The notes: generated by a model from the sequence alone, not told the origin. DNA of 64,000 nt from Halobacillus amylolyticus (GCF_022921115.1 NZ_CP095076.1:81255-145254); one strand, 5' to 3'. Shown: positions 1 through 7,692, counted from the stretch's first letter. Translations and numbers: made by a program.

Positions 1-1051
1 TCATAGAAGGATATATTAAGCGAAACATGGTTAACAAGTGACTAATTTTTGTTAAAAGAACACTTCCCATTTCTACATCTTCCATGTCTTCATCGGATAT
101 AGATGGTAAATCAAACGGGTTGACCCGTTTCCCTCCTTTCAATTGGAACTTTACCCAGGTTCCTCCCATGTCTTCAAAAATACGCCCAAAGTCACCTTTA
201 GGATCAATCGCAATAACCTTCCTGCCAAGCATGTATTTGTTAAGCATGTTAATCAGCAAATAAGTTGTCTTTCCAGAGCCAGAAATTCCAATAACAAATT
301 CATGTCGATTTAATAATTTTGTATCGTCAACGATCACCACATTACCTGTCGAAATGTTTTTTCCTTTGATATCCCCTTTTTCATCGAACATTTCATTTTC
401 GTGAAAAGGGAAAAAGTACCCCACAGCTTCTGAATTCATCATCTTGTACGTTAATTCTTTTACGTAGTTATAGTTAAGGGGCAAGAAGGAATTAAACGCA
501 TCAATCGCACGGTCTGTCGGATTGTGAATAACTCCAATGGATTCAAAACGAGATTTAACCCGTAACGTCAGTTGATCCAACTCGTTTAAGTCCTTTGCAA
601 CCAAATGGATTAAAGTATGAAATAGGTAGATTTTATCGCTGGAATACGTTAAGCTTTTAAGCATTTCCTTGGCTGAATCAATTTGTGCGTCTGCTTCTAT
701 CTCGGTCTCATCATCAGCAAATCGATTATTTTTTTTCATCCTATTTTGCTTAATAGACTTGATAAGATTATCTTTTACTTCTCCTATGGAATATTCCTTA
801 ATGTAGTTGACAATCGAAATATTCTCCGACATTTCAGAGATTTGCTGGACTTTCCTTTGATCCTGAACAGGGTCATAATTGACGACTAGAAGGGTTCTCG
901 TGTAATTTGATCCCGTTCTGACATACGTTTCTTTTTCTTTGATACTATCTGGTGAAATGGCTGTTAGGAGGTTCTGGTTTTGAACAATCGATTCTTCTGC
1001 CTTTTCTCTTTTATGTTTGGTTGGCTTAAAAAGCGTAGAGAGCAGTCCCAC
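1..1051 (-). CDS. VirB4-family conjugation ATPase (partial, runs off window)
   Basis: The reverse frame is open from GTG at 1051 to the window edge, so about 350 N-terminal residues are visible and the C-terminus is missing. Near residue 265 it carries a Walker A motif GISGSGKTT, followed by a strand and DPKGDFGR, the usual layout of VirB4/TraC ATPases that power type IV secretion at the inner face of the membrane. The RBS AGAGGTG overlaps the TAG stop of the upstream gene, so the two are translationally linked. The Walker B region lies outside the window. I am confident of the family but not of the exact subfamily. Confidence 0.85.
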   Translation of the reverse strand, partial: MGLLSTLFKPTKHKREKAEESIVQNQNLLTAISPDSIKEKETYVRTGSNYTRTLLVVNYDPVQDQRKVQQISEMSENISIVNYIKEYSIGEVKDNLIKSIKQNRMKKNNRFADDETEIEADAQIDSAKEMLKSLTYSSDKIYLFHTLIHLVAKDLNELDQLTLRVKSRFESIGVIHNPTDRAIDAFNSFLPLNYNYVKELTYKMMNSEAVGYFFPFHENEMFDEKGDIKGKNISTGNVVIVDDTKLLNRHEFVIGISGSGKTTYLLINMLNKYMLGRKVIAIDPKGDFGRIFEDMGGTWVKFQLKGGKRVNPFDLPSISDEDMEDVEMGSVLLTKISHLLTMFRLIYPSM

Positions 1052-1063
1052 AAATAATCACCT

Positions 1064-2101
1064 CTATTTAAACGTTTCTGAAGCTCTTTTTCTGACTAAT
1101 TCATCTAATTCTTTACTGGTATCCTTCCCAACCACAACTGGAGATTGAGATTTGGCCTTTTTAACAATCCCTTCCCCCTGCGATTGAGCATTTTCAAAAT
1201 CAATACATGTATAGATTAACCGTATAAGATCATCGTTTTTTAAAATGTTTGCTGTAAGCTTCTCGTAACCAGAAAGCATATTTTCTAATTTGAATTGAAT
1301 GTGATTTGCCTTCATCTCAATAGTATCGTAGGCATTCGCTTTATTTGGAACAGAGATGCTTACATAGCGCTTTCTCGTCACCATGGACTTGTTCTTTTGT
1401 ATATCTTCAATTTGTTCCATATAGGCTTCTTTGACTTTTCTTAAGGTTGCCCGATCCTCTCGACCTGTTTCTTTTATCCAAGCAGAATAGGAAGCTAAAT
1501 TAATAGGTTGAGCAATTTGTTCTACCTGGATTTGCTTTTCTTCTAACTCATTAATAAAGTTCTGATAAGAAACGAGAACATCGTCCTGATCTATTTCATT
1601 CATCAAAGATAAGTTAATACTTGATACTTCAATGATTTTTACAAGACGATTGTCTTTCGTTTCAATACAACCGTTAGCAATGTTTTTGACTGGGATCTTC
1701 ACTCTGGTATCCCCAGCGCCTTCTTTTGTTGTCGCCATCGTCATTGCCCCTTTTGAATAATAAAAATCCTTTACACGCCTTTTGTAATTCATTCTCCATA
1801 AGAGTTTGTATTGCAGCAGCGATATATTTTTTCGTTCGGGATGCTTACTCACTTGTAAAATCAACATGATCATCGTAGGCGTAAGAGAAATAATAATAAT
1901 CACCTGATTGACTGAGCCCGTCATCACGTAATAAACAATCACGATAGCTACAGACAGCATAACGGCCGGTGCCAAAATCAGTAAGTCCAGGAAGGCTAAA
2001 CTACCAATGAGATATTTTTTAGAGTCAATATTCATCGGCAGTTCAACTTTTCCTTCTTGCCTAAGTCGTTCTTTTCGATCTGTAAACAATTCTCTTGACA
2101 T
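1064..2101 (-). CDS. PrgI-like type IV secretion membrane protein
   Basis: 345 aa. The start resembles PrgI-type proteins (ELPMNIDSKKYLIG), followed by two membrane segments (about residues 30-52 and 57-80) and a basic stretch. The soluble part (from about residue 135) resembles the N-terminal domain of VirB4 proteins (VKIIEVSSINLSLM). PrgI-type proteins are membrane parts of Gram-positive conjugation channels. It lies directly upstream of the VirB4 gene and 11 bp downstream of the VirB2-like gene, in one minus-strand operon. The fusion of a PrgI-like head to a VirB4-N-like tail is my reading and would need a profile search. Confidence 0.65.
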   Translation of the reverse strand: MSRELFTDRKERLRQEGKVELPMNIDSKKYLIGSLAFLDLLILAPAVMLSVAIVIVYYVMTGSVNQVIIIISLTPTMIMLILQVSKHPERKNISLLQYKLLWRMNYKRRVKDFYYSKGAMTMATTKEGAGDTRVKIPVKNIANGCIETKDNRLVKIIEVSSINLSLMNEIDQDDVLVSYQNFINELEEKQIQVEQIAQPINLASYSAWIKETGREDRATLRKVKEAYMEQIEDIQKNKSMVTRKRYVSISVPNKANAYDTIEMKANHIQFKLENMLSGYEKLTANILKNDDLIRLIYTCIDFENAQSQGEGIVKKAKSQSPVVVGKDTSKELDELVRKRASETFK

Positions 2102-2112
2102 ATTATCCCGCC

Positions 2113-2337
2113 TTACAAGTTCGTATCGATGTATTCAACGATCGGTCCTGCAAGCAGGAACACGATTACACCAAAGGCACAGAGAACAAGTCCTTTTTTG
2201 AACTTAGGCCCGGAATGGTCGTCTCCAGCCCAAACCCCAATTGCACAAATAAGAAGTCCGATAGCAAATACAGTAAGAAACGTTGTTTGCAAATCGGCGA
2301 AAAGAATATCTAAAAACTGTCCAATTCTATTAAACAT
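2113..2337 (-). CDS. VirB2/TrbC-like small membrane protein of the conjugation channel
   Basis: 74 aa with two hydrophobic segments (about residues 14-37 and 48-69) separated by a short charged loop containing GDDHSGPKFKKG. This is the shape of VirB2/TrbC pilin-like subunits and of the small two-helix proteins that open Gram-positive conjugation operons. A good RBS (AAAGGAG) sits 8 nt before the ATG. It is the first clear gene of the PrgI-VirB4 operon. Assignment rests on size, topology and position, not on a signature motif. Confidence 0.55.
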   Translation of the reverse strand: MFNRIGQFLDILFADLQTTFLTVFAIGLLICAIGVWAGDDHSGPKFKKGLVLCAFGVIVFLLAGPIVEYIDTNL

Positions 2338-2423
2338 GCGCCATTCTCCTTTCTACCACTGTAATTCCCTTACATTCTACCATTATTTGTCGGAACAAAC
2401 AGTCTCATGTCAAATAACTGCAT

Positions 2424-2579
2424 CTATGAATGTAATAAACCCAACTGTCCGTGTTCCTCGACCGTTTTCTCAAACAACCTTACCAACACATCATCATTTG
2501 TTTGTTCCCAAAGAGATAAGTTATCTCCAGTGATAACAAAAAGCCACTCGATCAAATGTCCACGTTCAGATGAAGTCAT
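2424..2579 (-). CDS. small 51-aa acidic protein, BH0509-like
   Basis: Short reading frame of 51 aa starting MTSSERGHLIEWL, preceded by a strong RBS (AGGAGGGAACCT) 6 nt before the ATG. It resembles the small Bacillus proteins annotated as BH0509 family, which share an 'ERxxLIEWL' start and a D-D-L-x-R-L-x-E middle; I recall this only from general knowledge. Function is unknown. It sits just upstream of the VirB2-like gene on the same strand and could be the first gene of the conjugation operon. Confidence 0.5.
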   Translation of the reverse strand: MTSSERGHLIEWLFVITGDNLSLWEQTNDDVLVRLFEKTVEEHGQLGLLHS

Positions 2580-2679
2580 AGGTTCCCTCCTTTTTTATAT
2601 CTCTAATAACATTGTATCAGGAATGAAGATGGCTGTAAATAAAAAACAGCATAAGATTACTGTTTTTATTTAAGTCCCT

Positions 2680-3321
2680 TTATAATCTTAAATTTTCACA
2701 TATTTGGGCGGCTATTAAGTTTATGTAATATAAATAACCGACGTTCATTTCCTTCGCATTACTATGAAACCTTTTTTTAACACCCTTACTAAAAGTCAAA
2801 GTCATAAAATCTGTTTCCTCTGATCTAAAATCATTTATGTTTATTTGTTTATTCATTATATAGTGAGCAAAAAGGCTACTAACCGCAATCGAATTATCAT
2901 TACAATAGGATGTTATTTTGCTTTTTACGTTCGTGTCGATTTTTATTTGGATATTTTCTTTTTGGGTCTCATATTCAGAAACATCCTCTTTTAGCTTATC
3001 CCTTCCTAGAAAAGAGCTATAATGTTTATAAAAATAATCACATAGCAGATATCCAAAAAACATCCTAATAGATAAACCGTATCGATCTATGCTTTCTAAT
3101 TTTTTCTTAAACTGCTGGTTTACAGTTATATTAGTAGCATGGTTTAAGTCATGAATACTTGTTTTTATTTCATATATTTTTTCCTTCGAGAGATCACTAT
3201 CAAGAATACGAGTCAAAGCAAGCGAAATAACATTCCTTTTACTTGTACCCATCCTCTTTGCTAATTGATCTATAATGTCGTTAATCTCATTATTTAGCAA
3301 TATTCCTACCTTTGATTCCAT
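2680..3321 (-). CDS. unknown DNA-binding-like protein, possible regulator
   Basis: 213 aa, no family recognised. The first 45 residues (MESKVGILLNNEINDIIDQLAKRMGTSKRNVISLALTRIL, split here only for reading) look like a ribbon-helix-helix or similar small DNA-binding fold: a short strand, then two helices with a TSKRNVI turn. A second, similar segment recurs at about residues 108-140 (IQIKIDTNVKSKITSYCND), suggesting an internal duplication. It is transcribed away from the rep-like gene, and a GTGATA palindrome lies 92 bp upstream of its start, which would suit autoregulation. Function is inferred only. Confidence 0.4.
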   Translation of the reverse strand: MESKVGILLNNEINDIIDQLAKRMGTSKRNVISLALTRILDSDLSKEKIYEIKTSIHDLNHATNITVNQQFKKKLESIDRYGLSIRMFFGYLLCDYFYKHYSSFLGRDKLKEDVSEYETQKENIQIKIDTNVKSKITSYCNDNSIAVSSLFAHYIMNKQININDFRSEETDFMTLTFSKGVKKRFHSNAKEMNVGYLYYINLIAAQICENLRL

Positions 3322-3412
3322 ATCTTCCCCCCTAACCTTATTTCATTTACAGGAAAGTTTTGTTATACTGATTTTAAGATAGTGTATCAGGAATATAGTA
3401 TAAGCATACCAA

Positions 3413-3429
3413 GTGATAGTTTATATCAC
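3413..3429. promoter_or_regulatory. GTGATA-N5-TATCAC palindrome (operator-like)
   Basis: A perfect 6-bp inverted repeat with a 5-bp spacer in the divergent region between the 213-aa gene and the rep-like gene. Related GTGATATA/TATATCAC elements occur at 6666 and 7513, so this may be one of several sites for a plasmid-encoded regulator. Binding is inferred. Confidence 0.4.
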
Positions 3430-3482
3430 AAATTACTATTTATTAAATTATCTAAAATAAAAAAATTCCCTGCCCCCACCTA

Positions 3483-3524
3483 GTTTCATTTGGTTCTAGT
3501 CGCCAAACAAGCACCAAATGAAAC
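3483..3524. promoter_or_regulatory. 12-bp inverted repeat in the leader of the rep-like gene
   Basis: GTTTCATTTGGT at 3483-3494 is repeated in inverse at 3513-3524 with an 18-bp loop, followed by an RBS-like AAAGGAGGG that has no start codon at normal distance. It lies about 160 bp before the rep-like start. Many Gram-positive theta plasmids control Rep through leader hairpins and antisense RNA; such a role here is inference. Confidence 0.35.
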
Positions 3525-3687
3525 CCCAAATCAAAGGAGGGAAAAACAGAGAATCTTTATATCATGTATAATTATATCCTACTTAATTATAGCAAACTTA
3601 TACATGGAAGTGAAGATAAAACCTTTGTTTTCCCTTGTCATATTTTAGGTGTTTTAGGTGACAGGAAAAAAACGGAGGTTTTTTATT

Positions 3688-4809
3688 ATGTTTAACTCTT
3701 GGAAACAGTTTATTACATGGGAGAAAGAAACTAAGGATACCATTGATTTTAAAAAGTCTTATGTAGATGTTATTGGTGAAAAAGGCGATATTGTCTCGGG
3801 TTTGTTTCTTGCTCAAATTGTTTACTGGTACCTGCCAAACAAAGACGGAAAATCAAAACTGCGAATCAAGAAGGAAGGACACTATTGGATCGCCAAAGAA
3901 AAGAAAGAATGGTATGAAGAAATAAGACTCACCCCTGCTAATTATCGAACAGCAATGAAAAGACTTGTTGAGGAAAATCTAGTAGTTAAAAAGATTTTTA
4001 AATTCGATAGTAAAACTGTTACACATATTCGTTTAAACATACCAGAATTCTTAAAACGGCTGAACCATGTGATGAAAGATCGCGAAGATCAAATTGATGA
4101 TGATGTAAGTGACTTTGAAGAATACATTCAGGATGAAATAAATAAAGAAACTTCCCCAGATTCCACGTCTGACATGGGATATGTTGAATCAACACATCCA
4201 GAAATGTTGAATCAACACATCCAGAAGTGTCGATTCAACACGTCTAGACATGTTGAATCAACTCGTCCTTTAACAGAGAATACAGAAGAGAATACAACAA
4301 AGAATACAAACATAGATTCTTTTCATTCATCATCATCAATAGATAGAAAAAATACCATACATAGAGAAACACCCACGAAAAAAAATGATGATGATGATGA
4401 AAACATAAATAAATGTAATCTCCTAATCAATGAAAATAGTTGTTTTCAATATCTCTATCATTATCTTGAGAAAAAGAAGATTGCTAACAAGGATATAACA
4501 CAAACAATTATTAAATGCTCCGAAAAGGAAATTACATCATTCACAAAAGCTGATCTTGATAAGCAATGGCTACGAGTAATTGATCAGCTTGAAAAGGGAA
4601 GTATTACGGTTTTTAGTAAATTCTTTGTTAATGGTCTAGCTATGATATTAAAAAATAAGAACATTAGAAAAAACCATCATGATCAAGTTCAACGAGATCA
4701 AGCTAAAGCTACAGAAAGAATACGGTCTAGGCAGCAATTAAGATCAAACCTTTATTATGACTGGTTAGAAAATAATGAAGAAGATTTTAATGAATCTGAA
4801 GACTATTAA
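3688..4809 (+). CDS. plasmid replication initiator-like protein with in-gene iterons
   Basis: Translated from ATG 3688, chosen because the RBS ACGGAGG ends 9 nt upstream; the frame is open further upstream to 3658. The 373-aa protein has an N-terminal winged-helix-like region (GDIVSGLFLAQIVYWY, then EIRLTPANYRTAMKRLVEENLV) typical of plasmid and phage replication proteins, a low-complexity linker rich in Ser, Asn and Asp, and a basic helical C-terminus. Four 23-bp repeats lie in the middle of the gene (4181-4268). This matches the organisation of RepA_N-type theta plasmids, where the origin sits inside rep. Family assignment is moderate; no catalytic motif is expected in such initiators. Confidence 0.55.
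   Translation: MFNSWKQFITWEKETKDTIDFKKSYVDVIGEKGDIVSGLFLAQIVYWYLPNKDGKSKLRIKKEGHYWIAKEKKEWYEEIRLTPANYRTAMKRLVEENLVVKKIFKFDSKTVTHIRLNIPEFLKRLNHVMKDREDQIDDDVSDFEEYIQDEINKETSPDSTSDMGYVESTHPEMLNQHIQKCRFNTSRHVESTRPLTENTEENTTKNTNIDSFHSSSSIDRKNTIHRETPTKKNDDDDENINKCNLLINENSCFQYLYHYLEKKKIANKDITQTIIKCSEKEITSFTKADLDKQWLRVIDQLEKGSITVFSKFFVNGLAMILKNKNIRKNHHDQVQRDQAKATERIRSRQQLRSNLYYDWLENNEEDFNESEDY
4181..4268 (+). repeat. 23-bp iterons inside the rep-like gene (candidate replication origin)
   Basis: Two perfect tandem copies of a 23-bp unit (4181-4203, 4204-4226) are followed by a degenerate third (4227-4249) and a partial fourth (4250-4268). Each centres on TGTTGAATCAACA, itself an inverted repeat about one base. 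The unit length is not a multiple of three, so successive copies are read in different frames; selection must act on the DNA. This is what an iteron array bound by the initiator would look like. Confidence 0.65.
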
Positions 4810-4832
4810 ACTATTTACAAGGGGTTGATAAC

Positions 4833-5492
4833 TTGATTTCAACAGATATTAAGGCGCAATACGAAAAGGATTATGAAGCTTTTAAAAAGGAATGGTCCGA
4901 AGAAGATGAGGAACTCATGTGTGCTGGACAGCTCAGTTATTGGGTTTATTGGCTAAGTCAATCGGCTGAAGAAGAGAGGGATTTCGATAAAAAGAATAAG
5001 TTATTCACCCTTAAACATAATTGTATGGTGCTGCTTAAGAAAAGTCGGTACACTCAATTAAGAAAATACCAACCTAAAAAAGAGGTTAATACAAAATTAT
5101 GTGACGGCCATAGAAAAATCATAAAGGATGAAGGTCATAATATTCACTGGTATCTACATAATCGGAAAGAGGAAATACTTACGTGCCCGAACTGTCAGAA
5201 GATGAACAAAGGGAAGTACAGTAATTATTACAGCTTGTTTTCGTTAGCCATTCTTAATGGCGATAGTAAGATTCTATACATTTTCTATGCTCCTTATCCC
5301 GTTATGAAAAAGTCGTTTCCACCTCTAAGGAATTTAAGATCAGTGAAACGGTATAGAGGTAATGAATTTGGGAGAATTAGGATAAATAGTCAAGACAACA
5401 AGAAATTAGAGAATATATTCTCTGTGGAGGATATCATTCAGGAAGTCACTAAAAGCTATGACCAGCTGGCAAAGCACCTTCATACAGAATAA
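4833..5492 (+). CDS. unknown 219-aa protein with CPNC motif
   Basis: TTG start with the RBS AAGGGG 10 nt upstream, 23 bp after the rep-like gene. The protein is hydrophilic and basic overall, with an acidic N-terminus (KKEWSEEDEELMCAGQLSYWVYWL) and one CPNCQK pair near residue 115 that could bind metal only with partners elsewhere. I do not recognise the family. Position suggests co-transcription with the rep-like gene and a role in plasmid replication or maintenance, but nothing in the sequence proves this. Confidence 0.5.
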   Translation: MISTDIKAQYEKDYEAFKKEWSEEDEELMCAGQLSYWVYWLSQSAEEERDFDKKNKLFTLKHNCMVLLKKSRYTQLRKYQPKKEVNTKLCDGHRKIIKDEGHNIHWYLHNRKEEILTCPNCQKMNKGKYSNYYSLFSLAILNGDSKILYIFYAPYPVMKKSFPPLRNLRSVKRYRGNEFGRIRINSQDNKKLENIFSVEDIIQEVTKSYDQLAKHLHTE

Positions 5493-5514
5493 TAAGCCTA
5501 TTTAAAATGTTTTT

Positions 5515-5898
5515 TTATTCGTACCAGGAGCGATTCGTTTGTTTGTGCGGTTTCGATAAAGAGCCATATAAGTATTCTTGCATAGCATTTTTGGTAAGTT
5601 CCTGAAGCTCATTGGATGATAATTCTATAATTCCTTCATGGTCAAGTGTTTTCCACTTGTAAGGGTGGATCTCGCCTTTTGGTTTTAATGGCTTAACATC
5701 AATATGGTGTTTTAAATACATCTGTTGCCTTACGTGGTTGAGATCAGTTTGTACGGATTCCATAACCGCATCCAATTTATCTAAATAAACATTCCTTGTT
5801 TTAAAATCATCAAAGAGTTTTTGATCACGGTTAAACACTTTTAAGACAAGGGGCAGCGTAATATACTTCATTAAAATATTTTCCATGTCTGGATCCAT
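5515..5898 (-). CDS. unknown small plasmid protein
   Basis: About 127 aa from ATG 5898, selected because the RBS AAGAAGGTG is 6 nt upstream; an in-frame GTG lies at 5907. It is mainly helical, ending in an aromatic, Asn/Arg-rich tail (NRSWYE). No membrane segment or known motif. It converges on the 219-aa gene and is oriented with the MerR-like gene behind it. Function unknown. Confidence 0.45.
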   Translation of the reverse strand: MDPDMENILMKYITLPLVLKVFNRDQKLFDDFKTRNVYLDKLDAVMESVQTDLNHVRQQMYLKHHIDVKPLKPKGEIHPYKWKTLDHEGIIELSSNELQELTKNAMQEYLYGSLSKPHKQTNRSWYE

Positions 5899-5994
5899 AT
5901 TAATCACCTTCTTAGTATTATTATAGCTTTAAGAAAAAGATCCAATGGATTTAAGGGTGTTGACTTGTATAATGGCTCTGGAATTGGAACGGCA

Positions 5995-6573
5995 TCATTC
6001 CTTTGAAAATAAACGCTTAAAGAAACCAGGCTTTTTAGATTCATCCTCTTCCTCTTCTTGTTTGCTGGATGCTGCTATTTGTCGTTTTGTTTCAAGTGTT
6101 TGATTAATGGCATTCATAAGCTGTTCATCTCTTTGCTGCAATCGATTGTCAAGATATTCTTGCTGTTGATCCAAACGGTTAATTAATTCTTTATTTAGGT
6201 CGATCATTTGTTGCATTTGCTCTTCCTGTTGCTCCTGAAACTCCCTAAATTTATCGTAACTGATATAACGCTGTTCAGGTGATACATCAGTTGTGTCACG
6301 GGGTGACACATCATTCTGTTGAACCCATGACATGACGGCATTTGATGCCTGTTCTAGTGTCATATCAGGGTGGTTTTTGGTTTCCATCAATCTACGCATC
6401 ACCATAACATCTTTATCAAAATAACCTCGATGCCCTTTTTCATTTTTATGAAAACGATAGCCAGCTTTGTGTAATACGTTCGCGTATTTTCTTAGCGTGG
6501 ATAATTTTAAATTGAGAATCGAAGCTACATCACTAGCATTATAAATAGTCACTTTTTGTGTATCATCTGACAT
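5995..6573 (-). CDS. MerR-like helix-turn-helix protein with coiled coil (DUF3967-like)
   Basis: 192 aa. Residues about 8-70 form a MerR-type head (YNASDVASILNLKLSTLRKY, then an NEKGHRGYF wing), followed by a short linker with repeated VSP motifs and a Gln-rich coiled coil (about 107-165), ending in a basic Phe-rich tail (PGFFKRLFSKE). The plan resembles RacA and the DUF3967 proteins common on Bacillus plasmids, which suggests DNA binding linked to segregation or copy control. A strong TGTGTCAC/GTGACACA palindrome lies inside its own coding sequence (6292-6310). Role inferred from architecture and from the nearby par cassette. Confidence 0.6.
   Translation of the reverse strand: MSDDTQKVTIYNASDVASILNLKLSTLRKYANVLHKAGYRFHKNEKGHRGYFDKDVMVMRRLMETKNHPDMTLEQASNAVMSWVQQNDVSPRDTTDVSPEQRYISYDKFREFQEQQEEQMQQMIDLNKELINRLDQQQEYLDNRLQQRDEQLMNAINQTLETKRQIAASSKQEEEEDESKKPGFFKRLFSKE
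6292..6310. promoter_or_regulatory. in-gene palindrome TGTGTCAC-GGG-GTGACACA
   Basis: Perfect 8-bp inverted repeat with a 3-bp centre inside the MerR-like gene, with a GGTGATACATCA half-site just before it. It encodes the repeated VSP linker. Similar in-gene palindromes occur in the ParR-like gene, so these may be protein-binding sites rather than codon accidents. Confidence 0.35.
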
Positions 6574-6665
6574 AACACTACCCCCTCATTCAAATTGATT
6601 ATAACAGCTATATCACTCCCTGACACAACCTAAAACAAAAATGCTTTTTTCATAGGGCATACGAA

Positions 6666-6686
6666 GTGATATAGGGGTTATATCAT
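6666..6686. promoter_or_regulatory. TGATATA-N5-TATATCA palindrome upstream of the MerR-like gene
   Basis: Perfect 7-bp inverted repeat about 90 bp upstream of the MerR-like start, with a further half-site CTATATCAC at 6608-6616. It fits an operator for that gene or for the divergent toxin promoter. Binding is inferred. Confidence 0.4.
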
Positions 6687-6755
6687 ATGTTTTTATTATT
6701 CGAAAGAAAGGGATCAAATTCCTTTGTTGTAAAACGGCTTTTATTGTAGAAACCA

Positions 6756-6784
6756 TTAACTGGTGAAACTGGAAGTGTTATGAT
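6756..6784 (+). promoter_or_regulatory. promoter of the holin-like toxin mRNA
   Basis: TTAACT and TATGAT with a 17-bp spacer; transcription would begin near 6791 and give a leader of about 90 nt before the toxin start. The -35 element is weak. Confidence 0.4.
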
Positions 6785-6883
6785 AGAGGCATGCAGTAGT
6801 CGGGTTTTTCTCAAGGGGTGGTCGGCGCACTCCCGTTGTTTGTTGTGTCTTGCGACATGCTATAACGGAAGGGGGTGTGCCAT

Positions 6884-6973
6884 ATGACTGTATACCAGAT
6901 CATTATGGTGTCGTTGGCAACAGCGTCACTCATTGTGGCTATACTGTCGCTTTTTCATAAAAAAAAGAAATAG
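6884..6973 (+). CDS. putative holin-like type I toxin (29 aa)
   Basis: 29-aa peptide starting MTVYQIIM, with one hydrophobic helix and a basic tail (HKKKK). This matches the short 'putative holin-like toxin' peptides of Bacillus type I toxin-antitoxin modules, which insert into the membrane. The RBS (AAGGGGGTG) is good but lies in a predicted stem: 6871-6881 can pair with 6824-6834. The leader at 6812-6827 is also complementary to 7021-7035, giving a long-range closure of the mRNA ends. An antisense gene overlaps the 3' end. The module would act in plasmid maintenance. Confidence 0.7.
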   Translation: MTVYQIIMVSLATASLIVAILSLFHKKKK

Positions 6974-7010
6974 ACCCCCCTTGAGTTAACGGCTCCGGTG
7001 GTCTATTTCT
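6959..7010 (-). terminator. terminator of the antisense RNA
   Basis: 11-bp perfect stem (AGAAATAGACC and its complement) followed, on the minus strand, by a run of eight T. The toxin stop codon lies in the stem. Confidence 0.65.
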
Positions 7011-7057
7011 AATCCACTAACGCCGACCCCCCTTGCAGGGGAAATCGACTTATTGCT

Positions 7058-7098
7058 GACCGGAGGTATGCCCTTACCTTCGGTCTTTCTTTATTTTA
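7058..7098 (+). terminator. terminator of the toxin mRNA
   Basis: GACCG..GGTA / TACC..CGGTC hairpin followed by TTTCTTTATTTT on the plus strand, so the toxin transcript would be about 300 nt long. Confidence 0.55.
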
Positions 7099-7161
7099 TG
7101 GTGGAATACTGTTTCTATGCTTATTATAGCACGGAATGAATCATTACAAACAGTATATGGA

Positions 7162-7368
7162 TTAAAATTCTCTACTGGAAGAAATATTGCGGTACAAAGA
7201 TATAACCTGTTCATGCTTTTTATTCCATTGTTCATCGTTCATCAATGGTATATTAAAGGCGTTCTCCATGGTTGTCATCAGGTCCGATAGTTCATTTGTT
7301 TTCTTTTCTTTACTCCAATCAGAGTCCAGGATCATTTCATAATGTTTACGAATATCATTTAATTCCAT
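7162..7368 (-). CDS. unknown 68-aa helical protein downstream of parR-like gene
   Basis: 68 aa, charged and probably all-helical (IRKHYEMILDSDWSKEKKTNEL), with RBS AAGGTTG before the ATG. It follows the ParR-like gene by 41 bp on the same strand, so it may be the third gene of the partition operon. Not recognised. Confidence 0.4.
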   Translation of the reverse strand: MELNDIRKHYEMILDSDWSKEKKTNELSDLMTTMENAFNIPLMNDEQWNKKHEQVISLYRNISSSREF

Positions 7369-7409
7369 ACCATCAACCTTTTTAGTTGAGACGCTTAAAG
7401 CGTCTCTTA

Positions 7410-7688
7410 TTACTTCCCTAAGTTCAACATATCATCTGACATATCCTCAAAATCGTCGTTATCCTCACTGCTTACCGTTGCTTCCTCATTCGTGATATGA
7501 CGTGTTGTATCAGGTGATATAGCCCTTGACTGTGCTATATCACCTTGATCAAATTTCTCTTTTAATAAGCGAAGGGCCATACGAATGTATTTTGACTGCT
7601 GCCTTTTCGGAAGTTGGTTTAAGAATTTATGGATATCAGCATCTTCTTCCAGATCATAAGAGAAAAGCTTTCGTTCAGTTGTACTCAT
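7410..7688 (-). CDS. ParR-like partition adaptor protein
   Basis: 92 aa. The first 45 residues (KLFSYDLEEDADIHKFLNQL, then QQSKYIRMALRLL) give a ribbon-helix-helix fold like ParR proteins, followed by an acidic tail. ParR binds the centromere and couples it to ParM filaments. It starts 4 bp after the ParM-like stop, in the standard parMR order. A GGTGATATAGC inverted repeat lies within its coding sequence. The identity is inferred mostly from fold and gene order. Confidence 0.65.
   Translation of the reverse strand: MSTTERKLFSYDLEEDADIHKFLNQLPKRQQSKYIRMALRLLKEKFDQGDIAQSRAISPDTTRHITNEEATVSSEDNDDFEDMSDDMLNLGK
7513..7544. promoter_or_regulatory. 11-bp palindrome inside the parR-like gene
   Basis: GGTGATATAGC, 10-bp loop, GCTATATCACC: a perfect inverted repeat in coding sequence, related to those at 3413 and 6666. 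It could be an operator, a centromere-like site or an RNA hairpin. Confidence 0.4.
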
Positions 7689-7692
7689 GCAA

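Larger units (their letters stand above)
6958..7116 (-). ncRNA. predicted antisense RNA antitoxin
   Basis: On the minus strand an extended -10 (TGCTATAAT, 7130-7123) with TTTGTA 16 bp upstream gives a start near 7116. The RNA would run through the 3' part of the toxin mRNA and end at a hairpin (arms 7000-7010 and 6966-6976) followed by eight T residues, inside the end of the toxin coding sequence. This is the arrangement of known Bacillus type I antitoxins such as RatA and SR4. Inferred from promoter, terminator and overlap. Confidence 0.6.

Noticed and set aside
683..889. Plus-strand frame of 68 aa
   Set aside because: It lies inside the VirB4 coding sequence on the other strand, has no RBS and resembles no protein; a shadow frame.
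3564..3695. 43-aa leader frame running into the rep-like start
   Set aside because: Its stop overlaps the rep ATG, which looks like coupling, but the only RBS is more than 20 nt from its start, so I did not call it a gene.
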